DNA of 64,000 bases from Marinobacter salarius (GCA_000831005.1 CP007152.1:2294001-2358000), one strand, 5' to 3'; shown: positions 33,585 to 44,242, numbered from the stretch's first letter. The notes: a model not told the origin generated them from the letters alone. A program made the numbers and translations.

Positions 33585-33688
33585 GTTTCGCGAGCTCATC
33601 AAGGAATAAGGAAAATAACCTCCGAGTAGCCTCGTTCTTGGCATTCGGGGGTTGTCGAATGACTCATACACCATTGAGGAGCATGATG

Positions 33689-33790
33689 ATGAATCCGATG
33701 GTCATCGTCGCAGCTGCAGTTGTCTCGGTTGTTATCACAGGAGCGGTCATGTATTGGATCGCCGCGAAACACGACGAACACCAGTCTTAA
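33689..33790 (+). CDS. Very small single-helix membrane protein (33 residues)
   Basis: MNPMVIVAAAVVSVVITGAV and so on: one hydrophobic helix (residues ~3-22) followed by WIAAKHDEHQS, a short charged tail expected in the cytoplasm or periplasm. The start is set by a GAGGAG site seven bases before the third of three consecutive ATGs; the frame is open further upstream, so a longer form from 33659 is possible. No known family. It ends tail to tail with the minus-strand small gene at 33787. Confidence 0.45.
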   Translation: MNPMVIVAAAVVSVVITGAVMYWIAAKHDEHQS

Positions 33791-34024
33791 CGCTCTTGCT
33801 GCTTAGGCGTGTTGTCCAGGAGCATAAGGCCTCGGCCGCCCTGAAGCCGCCCGTAGAGGTAGAGCAGCACCCGTGTGATGAAGATAATCCCATGAGCATT
33901 CGCATATCTCTCACGACCCCCTACGGTGATCGAGCCAGCTCACGCACAGGAGTATTCCGGCACCGCCGAAAATGAGGGTGCCTGACGTAATGGCGGCTAC
34001 TGTCAGAACTGGGTCATTCAGCAT
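33787..34024 (-). CDS. Small membrane protein, possibly two frames of one gene
   Basis: From the ATG at 34024 the minus strand reads a 37-residue protein (MLNDPVLTVAAITSGTLIFG, then GAGILLCVSWLDHRRGS, stop 33911-33913) with one clear transmembrane helix. Directly after, in the next frame, a second open stretch reads YANAHGIIFITRVLLYLYGR and ends at 33787-33789. Either these are one frame-broken protein with two helices, or a 37-residue protein and a chance frame. A gaggaa site lies near an upstream in-frame TTG (34033). Function unknown. It belongs to a group of tiny membrane proteins at the island edge. Confidence 0.35.
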
Positions 34025-34279
34025 CGAACTCAAATTAAATTCCTCACTTTCTATTACCAAGAAATAGAGTAATGCACAGGGAACGGTGTTTATGTGGCTG
34101 TCAAAGTCTTGGGTTAACTTCTCCTCAGCCGTTTACTTCGTTAGCTTTCGTCAGTCAAACATAAGTGATCATTATTTCATGGGGTTTATTTAGTTAGCGA
34201 GACACCCGGTAAAATTACGGGTTTGGCAAACATCGGTATGCCGTAAGTTCTTCTCATAAATTATGAGGAGGTAAAGCGG

Positions 34280-34504
34280 ATGGGGTCAATTCAATCGCGG
34301 TTTGTTAAAGCTCTTGGTGTTGGCGTCCTGGCGACCCTGATCTGGTGTTTGGATGTAACTTTCACACTAGCTGGAGCTTACTCGCTCATTGACTCATACT
34401 CGTTACAGATGGTTGCGAATTTGTTTAGCGCTTTTCAGCTCCTTGAAGTGCCGGTTGGCTTTCTGATCAGGGCAAGGCGTCGGTCAAACCCAGCGGCGGA
34501 CTAA
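34280..34504 (+). CDS. Small membrane protein of 74 residues, unknown function
   Basis: A strong AGGAGG site stands nine bases before the ATG at 34280. The protein has two hydrophobic segments: residues ~10-33 (ALGVGVLATLIWCLDVTFTL) and ~44-63 (MVANLFSAFQLLEVPVGFLI), ending in RARRRSNPAAD, a basic tail that should stay in the cytoplasm. No family is recognised. The good ribosome site is the main reason to accept it as a gene. Confidence 0.5.
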   Translation: MGSIQSRFVKALGVGVLATLIWCLDVTFTLAGAYSLIDSYSLQMVANLFSAFQLLEVPVGFLIRARRRSNPAAD

Positions 34505-36443
34505 ATGATCAAATCCATGCGCAATCAGTTATCATAACCGGTGGGCCGTAGCGGTCAAGATTAAACAATGTTTGTGGGGCTTGCACGATATGGGAACAGG
34601 CCGCGCGTGGTTGTGGCGTCTTGAACGATTTTCTCGTCGCGCACAACTACCATAATTAGGACCTCTGATCGTTCACGCCGAGATCACATCCACTTCCCCC
34701 GGATTCCCACAAGGGGAGTAACACAAAGAAGCCCACTGAGCAGTCCAGAACGCGTCATGCTTCCTGCGCAGCCACGAGCTCGAAATCGATTCCCCTGACT
34801 TTGCGAAACTCCTCACGTATGCGGATTCGGTACGCTTGTTGTACACGACACGTTTAGTGTGTTCGTTTTCGAGAGGACTTCGCCTGCGGCTTGAGAATGC
34901 TCACGAGGGGGCGCCCCAGTGGAACAATCGTGTATCGCAGGCGAATCGAATTCGAATCCCCGCCTGTCCTTTTCACTGGTCAATCTCGAATGAATCCCAC
35001 CGACGCTTTATGATGAACTTATACCCTCCCCCCAGTATTTGTGACACTTTTTTCGCTGTCGTGGGGCTCTCGGCGATGGTCAAATTTGGCACATTTTATC
35101 CCATCCAGATGCAACAAGCGGATCCACGGACCGTGACATTTCAGGGCGCATATCGGCGCTCTGTTTGTGGATGTTTGGCGCACATATCTCTGCCCAATTC
35201 GTGGCACAGTCAGACACAGTTTCAGACACAGATTCAGACACAGATTCAGGCACAGATTCAGACACAGATTCAGGCACAGATTCAGACACAGATTCAGGCA
35301 CAGATTCAGGCACGCATTCGCGCACAGTGCTGAGAAAGTCGGTAACATAATTTTCATGCAGCACCGGAACTCTTGCTCACGCGCCAGGGCGCGACACCAG
35401 AGGGTATCTCGTTGGGTATTAAAACCGTGAACCCATGGGTGTGCTCTCAGGACGATCGCCACTGGAATCTAACAGGGTGAGGGCTCCGGGGGCGCTGTCA
35501 GATCCATTTAGCGTCCAAATCAGTATGAGTTGCCGCTCACAACGCGTTAAAGTGTTCCAGCTGCAAAACGCGTCACTCGGTGATTTATTCGACCAATTTC
35601 CATCCCGACACTTACCCTACTTCACACAACTAGTTTTACTGCCCGTCACCCTTTGATTCGTTAAACCACCCATCACCGTCCAAAACCGGCTTTTTCGGTC
35701 TTATCTGCGTGAACTAGCTCGAAAGTGCAAGTTGGGCCGCCGGTTACTGTCGATGTACGATCCTGGGTGCGGGAGTTTCAGACTTGCACCTTCGGTTTGG
35801 CAAAGAAAACACATGGGGTGAGGGGGGGGGATAGACACCAGAATCCTCAGGGGATTGGCTGGAGCTTCGCACGGTATTGAGCTGGTGATTGGCGATTCGG
35901 ATCATGGTCAAATGGTATCGATTTCGGTTCGCGCGGGACGCTGGTCTGATACCTAGTATGGATGCAAATGCCGAGCATTCTGGGCCCGACTGGATGGATT
36001 GTGGTGATGTATGCTCGTACCGATTTTAAGGGATGGTTACACACCCACCGGTAACGTCCGGACTTGCCTCTTTCATGGCAAAGGAAAGGTTGGCCTCCGG
36101 GCCTGCGAAAGTGAGCAAGAAAGTTCAGACCCTCCGGCTCGATATTTCGCAGGTAATAACGAGTTCAACCGAACATTCGGACCACAGCCGCTCTCTGCAG
36201 AAGTCCGGCTTGTTCTGGTGAGTGTTCGGGTGGGTGAGAGCACGAACATTATCGGGTCGGTTTGCTGGTGGATATACATGGATATCTCGTTTGGTTTGAG
36301 GGTTCGCTGTCGCTACTGGGGGGGGGCGGGGTAGTCGCGGTGCGCGCGGCTTAGGATGGATCGTCTCACATGGGGTGCGGAAGCCTCCTTTATGACTTGC
36401 TGACAGAAAATCAGGAACATAGACTGCGAAGAACAAGGCAGTC
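34505..36443. other. Gene-poor stretch of the island
   Basis: Nearly 2 kb without a supportable gene. Open frames are short, overlap each other, lack ribosome sites and do not look like protein families. It holds the 12-bp tandem repeat at 35211-35327 and two runs of nine G (35822-35830 and 36318-36326). The base composition is uneven and AT-richer than the flanking gene bodies. It may be degraded mobile DNA or hold non-coding RNA; I can identify neither. Confidence 0.5.
35211..35327. repeat. 12-bp tandem repeat, about ten copies
   Basis: Units of CAGRCACAGATT run head to tail with few changes; units 3-8 alternate between CAGACACAGATT and CAGGCACAGATT, giving a 24-base higher order. The unit length is a multiple of three, so open frames through it stay open: one reads Ser-Asp-Thr-Asp repeats, another Gln-Thr-Gln-Ile repeats, another His-Arg-Phe-Arg. 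No convincing gene contains it, so the repeat peptides are probably by-products. Confidence 0.85.
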
Positions 36444-36470
36444 ATGCTCATAGGAGAGCCGATTTTGGAG

Positions 36471-39400
36471 ATGATCGACAACATCAACCGTTTGCTCGGC
36501 GACGATCTGAAGGAACAAGTAAGCCCGGGCTCCCGGTTGAGAATTGCCGCGTCCTGTTTTTCGATCTACGCCTTTGAAGCACTGAAGGCAGAGCTCTCCA
36601 ACATCGACAGCCTGGAGTTCATTTTCACGGCGCCCACCTTCGTGCCCACTGAGGTGACCGACCGAATGAAAAAGGAGCGCCGCGAAATTTTTCATTCCTA
36701 AAACTCAGCGTGAAAATGGCCTCTACGGTACCGAGTTCGAAATCCAGCTACGCAACAAACTCACCCAGCGTGCAGTGGCTCGGGAATGTGCTGCCTGGAT
36801 TCGCCAGAAAGCGACTTTCCGCTCGAACAAAACCAAAAGCCCGATGCAGCCGTTCATTCACGTTGAACGGCAAGGTCAAAGCTCCGCTTATATGCCGGTT
36901 AACGGTTTCACAGCGGTAGACCTGGGCTATCAGCAAAGCGACGCAGCATCGAATTTCGTGAACCGGATGGATGATCCGGCCCACGCAAAAATGTACCTGC
37001 AATTGTTTGAACAGATTTGGACAGACCCTGACAAAGTACAGGATGTCACCGAGGCCATCTGTGACCACATCGAGTCTGTTTATCAGGAGAACTCACCCGA
37101 GCGAATCTACTTCACCATGCTCTACAACATCTTCCACGATTTCCTGGAGGATGTGGACGAGGACGTACTACCCAACGATCTGACTGGCTATCAGGACACG
37201 CTGGTCTGGAAAAAGCTCTTTAACTACCAGAAGGATGCGGCAACCGGCATTATCAACAAGCTGGAAACTCATAACGGCTGCATCCTGGCGGACAGCGTCG
37301 GTCTCGGCAAAACCTTCAGCGCTCTGGCCGTAATAAAATACTACGAACTACGGAACCGGGCCGTGCTGGTACTTTGCCCGAAAAAGCTGGCGGACAACTG
37401 GCGTAACTTCAACAGCAACCTGACGACCAACATATTCGCCAAAGACCGGTTCAACTACGATGTGCTCTGCCACACCGATCTCTCCCGCACCTCCGGTGAG
37501 TCTTTCGGCATCCCGCTGAACCGGGTCAACTGGGGCAATTACGATCTGGTCGTGATCGATGAATCCCACAATTTTCGGAACAACGATGTCTTTCGAGACA
37601 GGGAGACTCGCTACCAGAAACTGATGCGCAAAGTGATTCAGGCTGGCGTCAAAACCAAAGTACTGATGCTTTCTGCCACACCGGTAAACAACCACTTCAC
37701 CGATTTGCGCAATCAGCTCGCTCTGGCCTATGAAGCGAGTCAGAGACCCTGAGTCAGCACCTGAAGACCAAAACCAGTGTGGAAGAGATCTTCCGCCGGG
37801 CGCAGAAAGCATTCAATGCCTGGTCCTCCCTTCCCCCTGAAGAACGAACTGCGGCATCCATTCTCCAAGCCCTGGACTTCGACTTCTTTGAATTGCTGGA
37901 TTCCGTAACCATCGCGAGGTCTCGCAAACACATCCAAACCTTCTACGACACAACTGACATCGGCCAGTTTCCAGAGCGACTGAAACCTTTATCGTTCCAC
38001 TGTCCGATTACAGAAAGAGAGGACGTGCTGGACCTGAACACCATTTTCCGCCAGCTGTCGTTGCTCAAACTGGCCGTGTACGCGCCGATCAGCTACATCC
38101 TCCCCAGTCGCCTGCGCAAATACGAAGAGCTGTATGACACCGAGGTGGAAGGCGGCAAAGGTAAACTGAGGCAGGCAGACCGTGAGCGCAGCCTCCAGGC
38201 ACTGATGACCACCAACCTGCTTAAACGGCTGGAAAGCTCTGTCTTCGCCTTCCGGAAAACGCTGGGCGTGTTGCATGCCAACATACAACGCACACTAGAC
38301 AACATTGAAGCGTTCGAAAGCAGTGCCTTACGACAGAAATCAATGATGATTTGGCGGAATTAAGTGGCTTCGATCCGGACGATGAAGATCTCTCCGGCCT
38401 CAACGAGTTTTCGGTTGGCAAGAAGATCAAGATCAGCCTGGCTGATATGGACCTGCCTTCCTGGAGGCACGAACTCCTGGGCGATCTGGAGTTGATCACT
38501 GCATTGCTGGATTCGATAAACCGTGTGCAGCCAGAAGACGATGCCAAGCTTCAGCACCTCCTGCGCTGATTCGCCATAAAGTGGAACGCCCACTCAACCC
38601 CGGGAACAAGAAGGTACTGATTTTCACAGCCTTCGCAGATACCGCTCATTATCTCTACGACAACCTCTTGCCATTGGCGGGCCAGCTTGGCCTAAACATC
38701 GGCAAAGTGACTGGCTCGGACGCGCCCAAATCGACGCTGAGGAAAGGGTACGATTTCCAGAGCCTGCTTACGCTGTTCTCTCCCCGCTCCAAAGAAAAAG
38801 CCACAGCGCTGCCGGATGAGCCAGCGGAACTCGACATCCTGATTGGCACGGACTGCATCTCAGAAGGCCAGAACCTGCAAGACTGCGATTTTCTGGTTAA
38901 CTACGACATTCACTGGAACCCTGTGCGCATCATCCAGCGCTTCGGCCGTATCGATCGGATCGGCTCAACCAATAGTCAGATTCAGCTGGTTAACTACTGG
39001 CCGGACATCACCCTGGACGAATACATCAACCTGAAAGAACGGGTTGAGAACCGGATGGTGATCAGCGACATCACAGCCACCGGCGACGACAACGTGCTCA
39101 CCGCCAAATCCAGTGATATTGCGTACCGAAAAGAACAACTCAAACGCCTGCAGGAAGAAGTGATAGAGCTGGAAGATGTGAAGGCCGGTATATCCATCAC
39201 CGACTTGGGCCTGAACGACTTCCGTATGGATCTGCTCAATTACATCAAAGAGCATGGTGATCTGAGCTCGGTACCGGCCGGCATGCATGCCGTGGTACCG
39301 GAACAGCCGGAGCTGGGCCTGTACCCGGGCGTTATCTTCGCGCTCAGAAACATTCATGACAGCGTGAACATCAACCAGCAGAACCGGCTCCACCCGTATT

Positions 39401-39747
39401 ACCTGGTTTATATCGGCGAGGATGGCGAAATCATCGCCGACCATACAGAGGTCAAACGCCTGCTCGACCTCATTCGAACCAGCTGCAAAGGCAAATTCGA
39501 GCCCATACAGCCCGTGTGCCGCACCTTCAATGAGCGCACCCAAGACGGCCGGCAAATGGAGGCTTATTCGGAACTGTTGAGTGAGGCCATTCGCTCAATG
39601 ATTGAAGTTAAAGAAGAAAAAGACATCGACAGCCTTTTCAGTGGCGGCCACACCACGGCCCTGACCACAACCATCAAAGGCCTGGACGACTTCGAGTTAA
39701 TCGCGTTTCTGGTGATTGAGGCAACGGACGAAGGCGACCATTCGTGA
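36471..39747 (+). CDS. SNF2-family helicase with PLD-like N-terminus, four frame breaks
   Basis: Large DNA translocase of ~1092 residues after repair. The N-terminal part (residues ~1-150, SRLRIAASCFSIYAFEALKA) resembles a phospholipase-D-like fold, but I find no HxK catalytic motif. Helicase motifs: Walker A DSVGLGKTFSALAVIKYYEL near 270, DEAH-type VVIDESHNF near 365, motif III LSATPVNN near 405, and the C-terminal lobe FTAFADTAHYLYDNL then GTDCISEGQNLQDCDFLVNY and IQRFGRIDRIGS. The frame breaks near 36691 (one base gained or two lost), 37735, 38331 and 38569 (one base lost at each). No ideal ribosome site fixes the start; MIDNINRLL at 36471 is taken. It heads the five-gene locus and overlaps the next gene by four bases. 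Confidence 0.75.
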
Positions 39748-40511
39748 AGTTAACTACTTGGCCCCGAGCGGCTTATTTCGGGCGAGTTATCCCCAAGAAC
39801 AAGATCTACGAACATGCCGGCGCCAATACCGCGCTCAAGGACCAGTTTGTTCAGCAAGTCGAACAGATCATCTGGGGCTACAAACTGGCCCCGGAAACCA
39901 TCAATATTCCCGCTGACACGAAGACCAGCGAGATTCAGGTTTTCCGGATCAACCTGAAAAGCTCACACCTTGACCATAAGGTGTTGCAGGCGATCGACAA
40001 GGCCATCCCGTTTCCCATCCTGTTTGAGTTATCCTACCGCGACCAAACAAAACTGGCCGCTGCTTACAAACGCCGTAGCGAATCTGATAGCACTCGCTGG
40101 GTTATTGGCCGGTATTTTGAAAGCGATTGGCAGCCGGACGACGCAGAGCGGGAGCCACTGCCCATTGCGCGGAACCTGTCTGCACTCTATGAGCAGCTGT
40201 TAAGCCCACTGGTAGACGCAAGCAGCACCGTCGAGGATCGACCGAGATATGTGGAACACGTTCAGGAAGCGTCTCCAGCATATAACGTCAACCGCCCGAA
40301 CGGGCCAGAAACAAAAAAGCTATCACTGGAACAGCGGATTGCTTTGGCCGAATCCATCGAGGCCAAACAAAAAGAGATCGCAAAGATCAGATCCCGCCTG
40401 AACCGAGAGAAACAGTTTAACAAGCGCGTAGCCATCAATGCCGAGCTGCGCGAAGCGAGACAATCACTGGAGCGAATGCAGCAACAGCAAGCTGCAGCTG
40501 GGAGCCATTAA
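39744..40511 (+). CDS. DUF4391-domain protein of the restriction-like locus
   Basis: The 255-residue protein starts at a GTG overlapping the helicase stop (GTGA), a sign of tight translational coupling. Family traits are IYEHAGANTALKDQFVQQVE near residue 23, IPADTKTSEIQVFRINLKSS near 55 and PFPILFELSYRDQTKLAAAY near 92. DUF4391 members are often found next to helicases and DNA methylases; their role is not known to me. The C-terminal third (residues ~190-250) is rich in Arg, Glu and Gln and probably a coiled coil. It may be a bridging or specificity subunit of the complex; this is inference. Confidence 0.75.
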   Translation: MKLTTWPRAAYFGRVIPKNKIYEHAGANTALKDQFVQQVEQIIWGYKLAPETINIPADTKTSEIQVFRINLKSSHLDHKVLQAIDKAIPFPILFELSYRDQTKLAAAYKRRSESDSTRWVIGRYFESDWQPDDAEREPLPIARNLSALYEQLLSPLVDASSTVEDRPRYVEHVQEASPAYNVNRPNGPETKKLSLEQRIALAESIEAKQKEIAKIRSRLNREKQFNKRVAINAELREARQSLERMQQQQAAAGSH

Positions 40512-40521
40512 GAGAATTTCC

Positions 40522-42459
40522 ATGGATAAACTGAAGATGCACAGCGCGGATTTGAGCCAAGACAATATCGCAAAGATTCGAGAGTTATTCCCAGGTTGTG
40601 TAACCGAGGCGCAGGATGAAACTACTGGCAAGCTCCGTTTAGCCGTGGACTTTGATCAATTACGGCAAGAACTGAGTGATGCCATTGTGGAGGGTCCTCA
40701 GGAGCGGTATCGGCTTGACTGGCCGGGGAAGCGGGAGGCGTTGGCGCTCGCGAACGCTCCGATCGCCAAAACGTTGCGCCCCTGCCGTGAAGAAAGTATT
40801 GACTTTGACACCACGCAAAACTTGTTCATTGAAGGAGATAACCTCGAAGCGCTGAAGCTTCTCCAAGAAAATTATCTCGGAAAGATCAAGATGATTTATA
40901 TCGACCCGCCGTATAACACCGGGAACGATTTTGTTTATGATGATGATTTTTCTGAAGGGTCTTCCGAATTTCTTGAGCGCTCAAACCAAACGGATGAAGA
41001 AGGCAATAGGCTCGTCGCCAACACAACCGCGAATGGGCGTTTTCATTCAGATTGGCTAAGCATGATGTATGCAAGACTACGTCTTGCGAAAAGCCTTCTC
41101 ACTGAAGATGGGGCCGTTTTTATTAGCATTGATGATAATGAGGCCAGCTCACTAATAAAGGTTGGTCGAGAAATATTCGGTGATGAGAATTTTGTTGCGC
41201 AGTTGGCAGTTCAACTTAACCCGCGCGGACGGCACCTTGACCGATTTATCGCCAATACACATGAGTCTATTGTGATATTTGTCAGGGATGGACTGAATTC
41301 CGATTGCATTGGCGGCCTAGAGAAAGAAGGCCGCATGGCTGATGAGTATAACCGTAGCGATAGCAATGGTGCGTATAGGCTCTTAGGGCTTCGCAATCGA
41401 AACCAGTCTTTCAACCCGACAACCCGGCCAAATCTCTACTATCCGCTGTATGTTTGCACTACCAATGGTGCTGTTTCTTTGAACAAAGATGACGTCTTCA
41501 CGGACGAAGTATGGCCAGATACGCCCGATGGCATAAAAACTTGCTGGACTTGGGGGAAAGAGAAAGTTGCCAAGGAAGGAGACTTGTTGCTTGCCGAGGA
41601 GTCCAGAGGAGAATGGCGAATATTCCGTAAAGACTACCTCAACAAAGGCGGCAGCACTGCCAAGACTATGGCCAAATCCCTCTGGATAGATAAAGAAATT
41701 ACCAATGACTACGGACGCGCCGCAGTCAAAGATCTTTTTGGAAAGGCCGTAATGGACTTCCCGAAGTCCACGTCACTTCTGAATCGAATTATAAAGATTG
41801 GATCAAACGACGGTGATTTAGTTTTAGACTTTTTTGCAGGCTCGTCTTCTACAGCGCATGCACTATTGGCCCTTAACGCAAACGAGGGATTCAATAGGAA
41901 GTTCATAATGGTCCAGTTGCCCGAGGCCACCGCAGAAGGGTCCATCGCTCGAAATGAGGGCTATGAGACAATTGCCGACCTCTCGAAGGAACGCATCCGT
42001 CGTGCTGGCAAGAAAATCCTCGAAGGCGAGCACCATCCCGACTGGAACCGCGATGTGGGCTTCCGCGTCCTGAAAATAGAGACATCCAACATGAAGGATG
42101 TCTATTATCGCCCAGACCAGATCTCACAAGGCGACTTACTCAGCTCTGTGGACAACGTCAAACCAGACCGCACTTCCGAAGACCTGCTATTCCAGGTGCT
42201 CGTGGACTGGGGCGTGGACCTCACCCTCCCCATCCGCCGCGAAACCATTCAGGGCAAAACCGTCTTCTTCGTCGATGAAAACGCCCTGGTTGCCTGCTTC
42301 GATACGGGTGTTACCGAAGAGTTGGTGAAAGACCTGGCCAAGGCCGAACCTTTGCGCGTGGTGTTTCGCGACAACGGCTTCGAGTCGGATGCTGTGAAGA
42401 TCAACGTGGAGCAGATCTTCCGCCAGCTCTCCCCCACCACTGAAGTCAGAGCGATTTAA
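40522..42459 (+). CDS. mod: Type III DNA-methyltransferase Mod subunit (N6-adenine type)
   Basis: Site-specific methylase of 645 residues. Motif IV is MIYIDPPYNTGNDFVYDDDF near residue 131, the beta-class arrangement, with the SAM-binding motif near the other end (LVLDFFAGSSSTAHALLALN near 435). NLFIEGDNLEALKLLQENYL precedes motif IV as in type III Mod proteins, and the region between (residues ~215-410) should hold the target-recognition domain. The recognised DNA sequence cannot be read from this. Start MDKLKMHS at 40522 has a weak site (aagagaa). The coding AT content is slightly higher in the central part than in neighbours, as often in target-recognition domains. Confidence 0.88.
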   Translation: MDKLKMHSADLSQDNIAKIRELFPGCVTEAQDETTGKLRLAVDFDQLRQELSDAIVEGPQERYRLDWPGKREALALANAPIAKTLRPCREESIDFDTTQNLFIEGDNLEALKLLQENYLGKIKMIYIDPPYNTGNDFVYDDDFSEGSSEFLERSNQTDEEGNRLVANTTANGRFHSDWLSMMYARLRLAKSLLTEDGAVFISIDDNEASSLIKVGREIFGDENFVAQLAVQLNPRGRHLDRFIANTHESIVIFVRDGLNSDCIGGLEKEGRMADEYNRSDSNGAYRLLGLRNRNQSFNPTTRPNLYYPLYVCTTNGAVSLNKDDVFTDEVWPDTPDGIKTCWTWGKEKVAKEGDLLLAEESRGEWRIFRKDYLNKGGSTAKTMAKSLWIDKEITNDYGRAAVKDLFGKAVMDFPKSTSLLNRIIKIGSNDGDLVLDFFAGSSSTAHALLALNANEGFNRKFIMVQLPEATAEGSIARNEGYETIADLSKERIRRAGKKILEGEHHPDWNRDVGFRVLKIETSNMKDVYYRPDQISQGDLLSSVDNVKPDRTSEDLLFQVLVDWGVDLTLPIRRETIQGKTVFFVDENALVACFDTGVTEELVKDLAKAEPLRVVFRDNGFESDAVKINVEQIFRQLSPTTEVRAI

Positions 42460-42467
42460 GGTAGCGT

Positions 42468-44125
42468 ATGCAGCCCTCTGAACTGAAAAGGCTACTGGAT
42501 CAGCTGATCGCCACCTGGGAAAACGAGGTGGTGGAGTTCAAGCAGGCCGATGAGAACTTCAAAACCGACAAGATTGGCGAGTACTTCTCAGCTTTGAGCA
42601 ATGAAGCTAATCTCTCGGGCCGGGAAAGTGCTTGGCTGGTATTCGGCATCACTAACAAAACACGCGCGATCTCGGGCACTCGCTATAGGGAAGATCCAGA
42701 TCGCCTGAATGGACTGAAGCACCAGATCGCCCAAAGCACTGAACCAAGCGTGACCTTCCGCAACATTCACGTACTGGAAGACGCCGCTGGCCGGGTGGTA
42801 CTGTTTGAGATTCCGGCTGCTCCACGAGGCATTCCGATTGCCTGGAAGGGCCATTATTACTCCCGGGCGGGCGAAAGCCTTGTTCCATTGGGCTTTGCCA
42901 AACAAGATGAAATCCGCCAGCAAACCATTGCCGAAGACTGGACGGCCCAGTTGGTATCGGGTGCAACGCTGGATGACCTGGATGAAACCGCGTTGCAGAA
43001 GGCCCGCGAGGCCTTCGCTAAAAAGTATGCCAACCGTTTCGCTGCAGACGAAGTAGAGAACTGGCCGCTCTCAACCTTCTTGGACCGTGCCAGAGTGACT
43101 CAGAACGGGGCGATTACACGCACGACTCTGCTGCTGTTGGGCAAACCAGAGTCCGCTTGGAAACTGTCGCCTCACCCAGCCAGATGACATGGAAGCTGGA
43201 AGGCCCTGAGCGGGCTTACGAGCATTTTTCTCCGCCTTTCCTGTTGAGCACATCCTGGCTTTACCGACGCATTCGTAATATCCAGCTTCGCCTGTTGCCA
43301 CAGGATGAGCTGCTTCCTATTGAGGTTGCCAAATACGATCAAAAAATCGTGCTGGAAGCCCTACACAACTGCATTGCGCACCAGGACTACACCCGAAACG
43401 GCAGGGTTATTGTCATTGAGCAGCCGGACCGCCTGGTATTCGAGAACGAGGGCGTGTTCTTTGAAGGTGAACCGGGCGACTATCTGGAGGGTAACCGCGT
43501 ACCCAGAAGGTATCGCAATCCTTTCCTGGCCCAGGCCATGGCCGAGTTGAACATGATCGACACCATGGGCTTTGGCATCCACGATATGTATGCTCGCCAG
43601 GCCAAACGGTACTTCCCCATGCCGGACTATGACCTGAGTGAAGCCGGTGCAGTGCGCTTGACCATTTACGGGGGCGTTGTGGACCCGGCTTACAGCCGTT
43701 TGCTGATCCAAAAGACCGACCTCCGCCTGGCCGACATCCTGGCCCTGGACCGCGTGCAGAAAAAGCTGCCATTACCTGATGAAGCGATTACACGTCTTCG
43801 TCGCTCCGGCCTGATCGAAGGGAGAAAACCCAATCTGTACGTGTCCGCAAAAGTCGCAAAAGCCACATCAGACAAAGTGGACTACATACGCACACGCGCC
43901 CAGGACGACGAGTTCTACGCGAAGCTGTTGACGGATTACCTGGAGAAGTTCGGGCAAGCCACACGGTCGGAAATCGACAAGCTGTTAATGGACAAGCTCA
44001 GTGACGGACTGTCTCCGGAACAGAAGCGCAACAAGATCAGCAACCTGGTCACCAAACTGAGACGGCGCGGGCGCATTCATAATTCAGGTTCCAGGGGGCA
44101 TCCGATTTGGCAGCTTGCAGAATGA
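42468..44125 (+). CDS. AlbA_2 (Schlafen-type) DNA-binding ATPase-like protein, one frame break
   Basis: The protein has ~552 residues after adding one base near 43181 (SPHPAQMTWKLEGPERAYEH). The N-terminal AlbA_2 domain spans residues ~10-135 (WENEVVEFKQADENF; RESAWLVFGITN; GHYYSRAGESLVPL). A GHKL/HATPase_c_4-like part follows (VLEALHNCIAHQDYTRNGRV near 315; RNPFLAQAMAELNMIDTMGF near 360), then winged-helix segments to the end. Proteins of this build act as regulators or nucleic-acid effectors, and some occur in defence loci. Its place between mod and res, nine bases after mod, makes it part of the system and not a passenger. Confidence 0.75.
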
Positions 44126-44203
44126 AAAAGCAAGGCTGGAAATCGATAAACTCTGAAGAAACAAACTCTTACCTCTTTCTGCAAGCCATAAATATACACA
44201 CAT

Positions 44204-44241
44204 TGCAGAAAGGAATGCAGAAAGACTGCAGAAAGGAATGC
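44204..44241 (+). repeat. Short direct repeats carrying the res ribosome site
   Basis: TGCAGAAAGGAATGC occurs at 44204-44218 and 44227-44241, with a partial third copy (TGCAGAAAG) at 44216-44224 and an inverted half copy at 44176-44183. The last copy supplies the AAAGGA ribosome site for the res ATG at 44243. It might bind a regulator or be a slippage product. Confidence 0.55.
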
Positions 44242-44242
44242 C

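Noticed and set aside
34925..34975. Possible second tRNA 3' end (TTCGAATCCCCGCCTG) on the plus strand
   Set aside because: Only a T-loop-like core is present. The acceptor strand, CCA and any matching tRNA body are missing, and a short self-complementary GAATTC core explains the likeness.
34836..35333. Open frame of 165 residues with Gln-Thr-Gln-Ile repeats, read as a repeat protein
   Set aside because: No ribosome site, no signal, and no non-repeat part that looks like protein. The repeat unit length of 12 keeps frames open by itself.
36744..44125. BREX or DISARM type defence system
   Set aside because: None of the diagnostic genes (pglZ, brxC; drmA, drmB) is present. Mod and Res are of type III kind.
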